This document shows positions 54,022-57,279 of a stretch of DNA of 57,279 nucleotides, one piece after another. The notes under the pieces are model-generated. The model was given only the letters and a program-made list of their open reading frames with translations, made no database searches and was not told the DNA's origin. Source of the stretch: Roseiarcus sp049509635 (GTDB taxonomy: Bacteria; Pseudomonadota; Alphaproteobacteria; Rhizobiales; Beijerinckiaceae). Where the stretch lies: positions 1-57,279 of the forward strand of contig JBEKZS010000005.1 of the NCBI GenBank assembly GCA_049509635.1. The letters are read 5' to 3'. The translations under genes were made by a program, and so were the position numbers. Within the stretch, counting starts at the first letter, position 1, and each line of letters begins with the position of its first letter.

Positions 54022-56559
54022 TCAGCCTCCGCGCCGCCTCCGCCATTGCTGCTTCAGCCCGCCGCGCGGGCGCAGCGAGAATCGCGCCTCGGGCTCGGCG
54101 ATATGGTCGGGCGCCGTCGGCGTCCAGCGCTGCAAGACGGTCGCGAGCGCCAGCGTCAGCTCGAGCAGGCCGAAATACTGGCCGATGCAGACGCGCGGGC
54201 CGCCGCCGAACGGCAGATAGGCCCAGGGCGGCGCCGCGGAGGGCGCGAGGAAGCGCTCGGGACGGAACGCCCCGGGCTCGTCGAACCAGCGCACATCGCG
54301 CTGGGTGACGAACGGGACGATCTGCACGAGGTCGCCCGCCGCCACTTCGATTCCCTCGAAGGCGACGCGCCGGGTCGCCCGGCGCGGGAACAGCGCATAG
54401 GCGGGCGGATAGAGCCGCAGGGTCTCGTCGACCACCGCCCTGAGGAAGCCGAGCCGCGCCAGGTCGGCCGCGGCCGCGGCGCGATCGCCGATTTCGCGAT
54501 CGATCTCTTCCTGCGCGCGCGCCAGCGCCTGCGGATTCCGGCTCAGCAGGTCGCTCGCCCAGGCGAGCGCCGCCCCGGTCGTCTCGTGGCCGGCGATCAG
54601 CAGCGTCGTCGCCTCCTCGCGCACCGAATCGGAATCGCCGCCCGCATGTTCGATCAGCATCGACAGGAGATCGCCGCGGTCGTCGCCGCGATCCGCCATC
54701 CGCGCCTCGACGATCGCGCGCACCAGCCGGTCGAGGCTGGCGATCGCCGCCTGCTTGCGGCGGTTCGAATCGGCCGGCCACCAGGCGGGCGGGCGCCAGG
54801 GCGCGGTCGATTCGCGGAACGCGACCTCCGAGAGAACCGCCATCGCATCGCCGAATTCGCCGAGGCCGCGGACCGTCTGATCGCCGAACAGCGCGTCCGC
54901 GGCGATCCGCAGCGCCAGATCGGCCATCGCCCGGTCGGTGTCGAGCGTGATCAGCCCCGACGGCGCGGCGGCGTCCCATTCGGCCGCCATCGCGCTCGCG
55001 TGGGCGACGATCCGGGCCCCGTAGCCGGCCATCCGGCTGCGCGCGAAGGCGGGCAGCGCCTGGCGCCGGCGCGCCCGCCAGCGCGCGCCCTCGCTGGTGA
55101 GCAGGCTCTGCCCGTTCCATTGGCGCAGCACCCGCATCACCGGCTCGAACCGGACGAAGCTGTCGGCATGGGTGGTCAGCGCGGCCTCGATCGCGGCGGG
55201 GTGGAACAGCAGCCAGATCCGGTAGGGACCGATCCGCAGCCGCACGACATCGCCATGGCGGCGATGCAGCGCCCCGTAATAGTCGAGCGGGCGGCGCAGC
55301 CGCCACAGCGAATCGAGCCCGAGAACCAGCGAACGCGGCCCGCGGGCGGCGAAGGCCGCGCCCAGCGGCAGCAGGACCAGCAGCGCCGCCGCGCCGATCA
55401 GCGCGGCGATGAAATTGCAATGGCTGAGGGCCTGCGCGAACGCCGCGGGACCCTCGAAGCCGCGGCGGTCGGCGTAGCCGAGCGGGCCCGGCCGCGCCTC
55501 GATCGCCAACCCGGTCGGCGCGAGCAGGCGCAGCAGGCCGACCGCCGCGCGCTGCCGGCGCGACACCGGATCGAAGGAGAGGCGCGCGGGCTCGGCGACC
55601 CACGGCCGCCAGCGCGGCAGCCATTCCCCGACATGGGCGCGATATTCCGGCCAGCCCGCGGGGAACCGCACCGCCAGATCGTTGCGGTGGTGCCAGCGGA
55701 CCATGCCGAGCACGAACACCACCGCCATCGCCGCCGCCAGGCTCACCCATACATTGCCGAGGACGGCGCCGAGCGCGGCGAAGGCGAGCGCGGTCGACAA
55801 TTGCATGGGGTTGCAGACATAGGCGTAGACGCCCTCCCGGACGAGGCGCCGGGTCGGGTCGAGCGGAATCGGCGTTCCCTCGCCGTAGAGGACGAACATC
55901 TGCACGCCCGACAGGCCGAGCGCGGCGATTCCGGCGAGGCATAGGCCCGCCGCCGCCAGCGCCCAGCCGGGACGCGAGGCGAGCGCCGACCAGTCGCCGC
56001 CCATCGCCTGCATGATGACGGTCGGCACCAGAAAGAACGCGGTCGCGCCGAACCCGATCGCCAGCAGGAACGCCCGTCGCGGCAGATGCTCGTCGCGCCC
56101 GGTCCAGCGCGCCAGCAGGAGCGCGGGCAGATGGACCGCCAGCACGATTGCGACCACGCCGGGGAACCAATGCGGCCCGGTGGTCACGAACGGCGACAGC
56201 GCCGGCAGCGCGAAGCCGTCGAGGCCGATCAGCGCCGCCGCCAGCAGCCACGGCGACCAGCCGGGGCCGGCGAGATAGAGCGCCGGCCCCAGCAGCGCGC
56301 CGGCGAACCAGATGTCGGCGGGGAATTCGAGCATTTTCAGCGCCGCGCCGCCATAGCGCCAGAGGCCTTGCTGGATGGCGGCGACATGGGCGATGAACAG
56401 CGTCGGCAGGCCATAGAGCAACGCGAACAGCGCCCCGACGACCACCCGCGGCTGGTCCCGCCGCCGCGCCATCAGCAGCCCGACCGCGCATAGCGGCCCG
56501 AGAAACAGCGCATGGCGCAGCAGGAACAGCACGGCCAGCGGCCAGGGCGCGCTCAGCAT
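54022..56559 (-). CDS. Fusion of a membrane methyltransferase-like domain and cytochrome P450
   Basis: One open frame of 845 residues codes two units. Residues 1-315 form a polytopic membrane region ending with VREGVYAYVCNPMQL, the pattern of isoprenylcysteine/phospholipid methyltransferases. A linker (about 325-405) has another membrane segment. Residues 415-845 are a complete P450, with I-helix AGHETTG (656-662), ETLR (712-715), PERF (767-770) and heme loop FGGGPRVCIG with Cys791. The start overlaps the upstream membrane-protein gene by seven bases. Substrate unknown; no ferredoxin or reductase gene is adjacent. Confidence 0.88.
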   Translation of the reverse strand: MLSAPWPLAVLFLLRHALFLGPLCAVGLLMARRRDQPRVVVGALFALLYGLPTLFIAHVAAIQQGLWRYGGAALKMLEFPADIWFAGALLGPALYLAGPGWSPWLLAAALIGLDGFALPALSPFVTTGPHWFPGVVAIVLAVHLPALLLARWTGRDEHLPRRAFLLAIGFGATAFFLVPTVIMQAMGGDWSALASRPGWALAAAGLCLAGIAALGLSGVQMFVLYGEGTPIPLDPTRRLVREGVYAYVCNPMQLSTALAFAALGAVLGNVWVSLAAAMAVVFVLGMVRWHHRNDLAVRFPAGWPEYRAHVGEWLPRWRPWVAEPARLSFDPVSRRQRAAVGLLRLLAPTGLAIEARPGPLGYADRRGFEGPAAFAQALSHCNFIAALIGAAALLVLLPLGAAFAARGPRSLVLGLDSLWRLRRPLDYYGALHRRHGDVVRLRIGPYRIWLLFHPAAIEAALTTHADSFVRFEPVMRVLRQWNGQSLLTSEGARWRARRRQALPAFARSRMAGYGARIVAHASAMAAEWDAAAPSGLITLDTDRAMADLALRIAADALFGDQTVRGLGEFGDAMAVLSEVAFRESTAPWRPPAWWPADSNRRKQAAIASLDRLVRAIVEARMADRGDDRGDLLSMLIEHAGGDSDSVREEATTLLIAGHETTGAALAWASDLLSRNPQALARAQEEIDREIGDRAAAAADLARLGFLRAVVDETLRLYPPAYALFPRRATRRVAFEGIEVAAGDLVQIVPFVTQRDVRWFDEPGAFRPERFLAPSAAPPWAYLPFGGGPRVCIGQYFGLLELTLALATVLQRWTPTAPDHIAEPEARFSLRPRGGLKQQWRRRRGG

Positions 56560-56972
56560 GCGACCAGCATCGCCGCGATCGGCTCGCGAAGCCGCCGCGG
56601 CGCCCGGGTTTCGAACAGCTCGACCATGAGAAAGACGACCGGCAGCCCGAGCAGCAACTGGAGCGCGAACGCCGGCAGGCCGACGACGAGGACGAGCTGC
56701 GCCGCCGCCCCGATCCGCATCAGCGCGCCCTCCCGCGACCGGGTCGGCCCGAGCCGCAACAGGACGGCGAGCAGCAGGGTCGGAAAGATCACGGTGAAGC
56801 CGAACCCGAGCGCCGGCTCGAGATCGCCCCGCCCGGCGGCGGCGAGCGCCGCGGCGAGCCGCAGCGCGAACGCGGCGCCGACGGCGAGCGCGAGCGCCCA
56901 GCGGGCGCGCGGGGTTGCGACGAAGCGAGGGGGAGCCGGGGTTGCGGGGGCGGCTGCGGAGGGATCGGTCAT
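56553..56972 (-). CDS. Hypothetical membrane protein
   Basis: The 139-residue product has a proline/alanine-rich start of about 25 residues and four hydrophobic segments with short basic loops. The family was not recognised. ATG 56972 is chosen; the frame is open to 57101 but the extra residues are a low-complexity arginine/proline run. Its end overlaps the start of the P450 fusion gene by seven bases, so the two are probably an operon. Confidence 0.6.
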   Translation of the reverse strand: MTDPSAAAPATPAPPRFVATPRARWALALAVGAAFALRLAAALAAAGRGDLEPALGFGFTVIFPTLLLAVLLRLGPTRSREGALMRIGAAAQLVLVVGLPAFALQLLLGLPVVFLMVELFETRAPRRLREPIAAMLVAC

Positions 56973-57105
56973 TGCGGCGGGGATGGTAGGGGGAATAGAT
57001 GAGGGGCGGGTTAGGAGCGGGGGGCGAGTTGCGGGCGCTGGCCGGGGGACGGGAACGCGAACGCCCGACGCCGCGGAGCCACGCCGCCGTCGCGCCGTCA
57101 AGTCA

Positions 57106-57127
57106 GGGCAATTGCAAGCAATCGCCC
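57106..57127. repeat. REP-like palindrome 1
   Basis: GGGCAATTGC and GCAATCGCCC flank AA, with one mismatched pair in ten. It closely resembles the palindrome at 57169, so the two look like copies of one repeat type. Confidence 0.6.
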
Positions 57128-57168
57128 GAGGCCAAGAGACCGCTGCTCCGCTGCGCTAGGCCCCTCCC

Positions 57169-57188
57169 GGCGATCGCAAGCGATCGCC
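57169..57188. repeat. REP-like palindrome 2
   Basis: GGCGATCGC and GCGATCGCC are perfect nine-base arms around AA. It is a variant of the palindrome at 57106, 40 bases away. Confidence 0.65.
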
Positions 57189-57230
57189 TTGGGGTGACTG
57201 CGCCGCCGGCGCGGCAATTGGCGACCGGGA

Positions 57231-57279
57231 CCTTTGGGTGCGCGGCGCGGCCCTTGGGGGCCGCGCCGCGCACCAAAGG
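57231..57279. repeat. Long inverted repeat at the window end
   Basis: The left arm 57231-57252 and right arm 57259-57279 are complementary over 21 pairs with a single bulged G; the loop is six bases. The right arm ends at the last base of the window. It may be a natural hairpin, a repeat where assembly stopped, or a fold-back artefact. Confidence 0.75.

Larger units (their letters stand above)
56973..57279. other. Non-coding end of the window with palindromes
   Basis: No gene was recognised in these 307 bases. The first 100 are low-complexity G-rich sequence, probably holding the promoter of the minus-strand membrane-protein gene. Three inverted repeats listed separately fill most of the rest. 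Confidence 0.5.

Noticed and set aside
57106..57279. CRISPR array or tRNA in the palindromic end
   Set aside because: The repeats are not evenly spaced direct repeats, there are no spacers, and no cloverleaf with a TTCGA-type loop can be folded.

Overview
The window is very GC-rich DNA that looks like chromosome of an alphaproteobacterium, probably in the order Hyphomicrobiales. The basis is a TrcR-type (DUF1013) cell-cycle regulator, a CIRCE-controlled groESL operon, the codon use, and the mixture of one-carbon/methylamine genes with OpgG/D and UbiH-type genes. The genus is not claimed. No tRNA, rRNA, CRISPR array, transposase or integrase was seen.

Bases 1-24472 are a large exopolysaccharide locus. 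On the plus strand it holds the end of a Wzc-like co-polymerase/tyrosine kinase, a small membrane-anchored protein, a NusG/RfaH-like antiterminator, gmd and fcl (GDP-L-fucose synthesis), glycosyltransferases, a Wzx-like flippase, an acyltransferase, a Wzy-like polymerase, a WcaF-like acetyltransferase, a methyltransferase and a WcaJ-like priming enzyme. A minus-strand block (15013-21903) adds two very large GT2 enzymes, a methyltransferase and a GT4 enzyme. Together they describe a Wzx/Wzy-dependent, fucose-containing polymer comparable to colanic acid. An exact copy of the enterobacterial ops sequence (2757-2768) lies between the RfaH-like gene and gmd, so the operon may be controlled by RfaH-type antitermination. 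The 5' part of the WcaJ-like gene is strikingly AT-rich, as in a mosaic gene.

Bases 24473-35722 carry housekeeping and membrane genes: a frameshifted membrane protein, a type II NADH dehydrogenase, a pyridoxamine-oxidase-fold protein, a rhomboid protease with a C-terminal extension, and a small secreted protein. Next come an Lgt-like membrane protein paired with a radical SAM enzyme of the tetraether-lipid-synthase (Tes, COG1964) type, then a tandem family of four tiny membrane-protein genes (one frameshifted). A small HTH-like gene with a palindrome at its promoter precedes groES-groEL, which have a CIRCE operator and a clear terminator.

Bases 35739-44495 are a minus-strand catabolic region. 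A three-gene operon holds a non-pyrrolysine MttB-family methyltransferase, an MFS transporter and a dimethylglycine/sarcosine-dehydrogenase-like flavoprotein. Upstream are a LysR regulator, an enolase-superfamily enzyme and an iron-dependent alcohol dehydrogenase. The likely theme is breakdown of N-methylated compounds and sugar acids.

Bases 44720-57279 hold a UbiH-family hydroxylase, an OpgG/D periplasmic glucan protein, an outer-membrane beta-barrel protein, TypA/BipA, small hypothetical proteins, an epoxide-hydrolase-like enzyme, trcR followed by a DCC-family protein, and a large fusion of a membrane methyltransferase-like domain with a cytochrome P450. The window ends in palindromic repeats, the last running to the final base.
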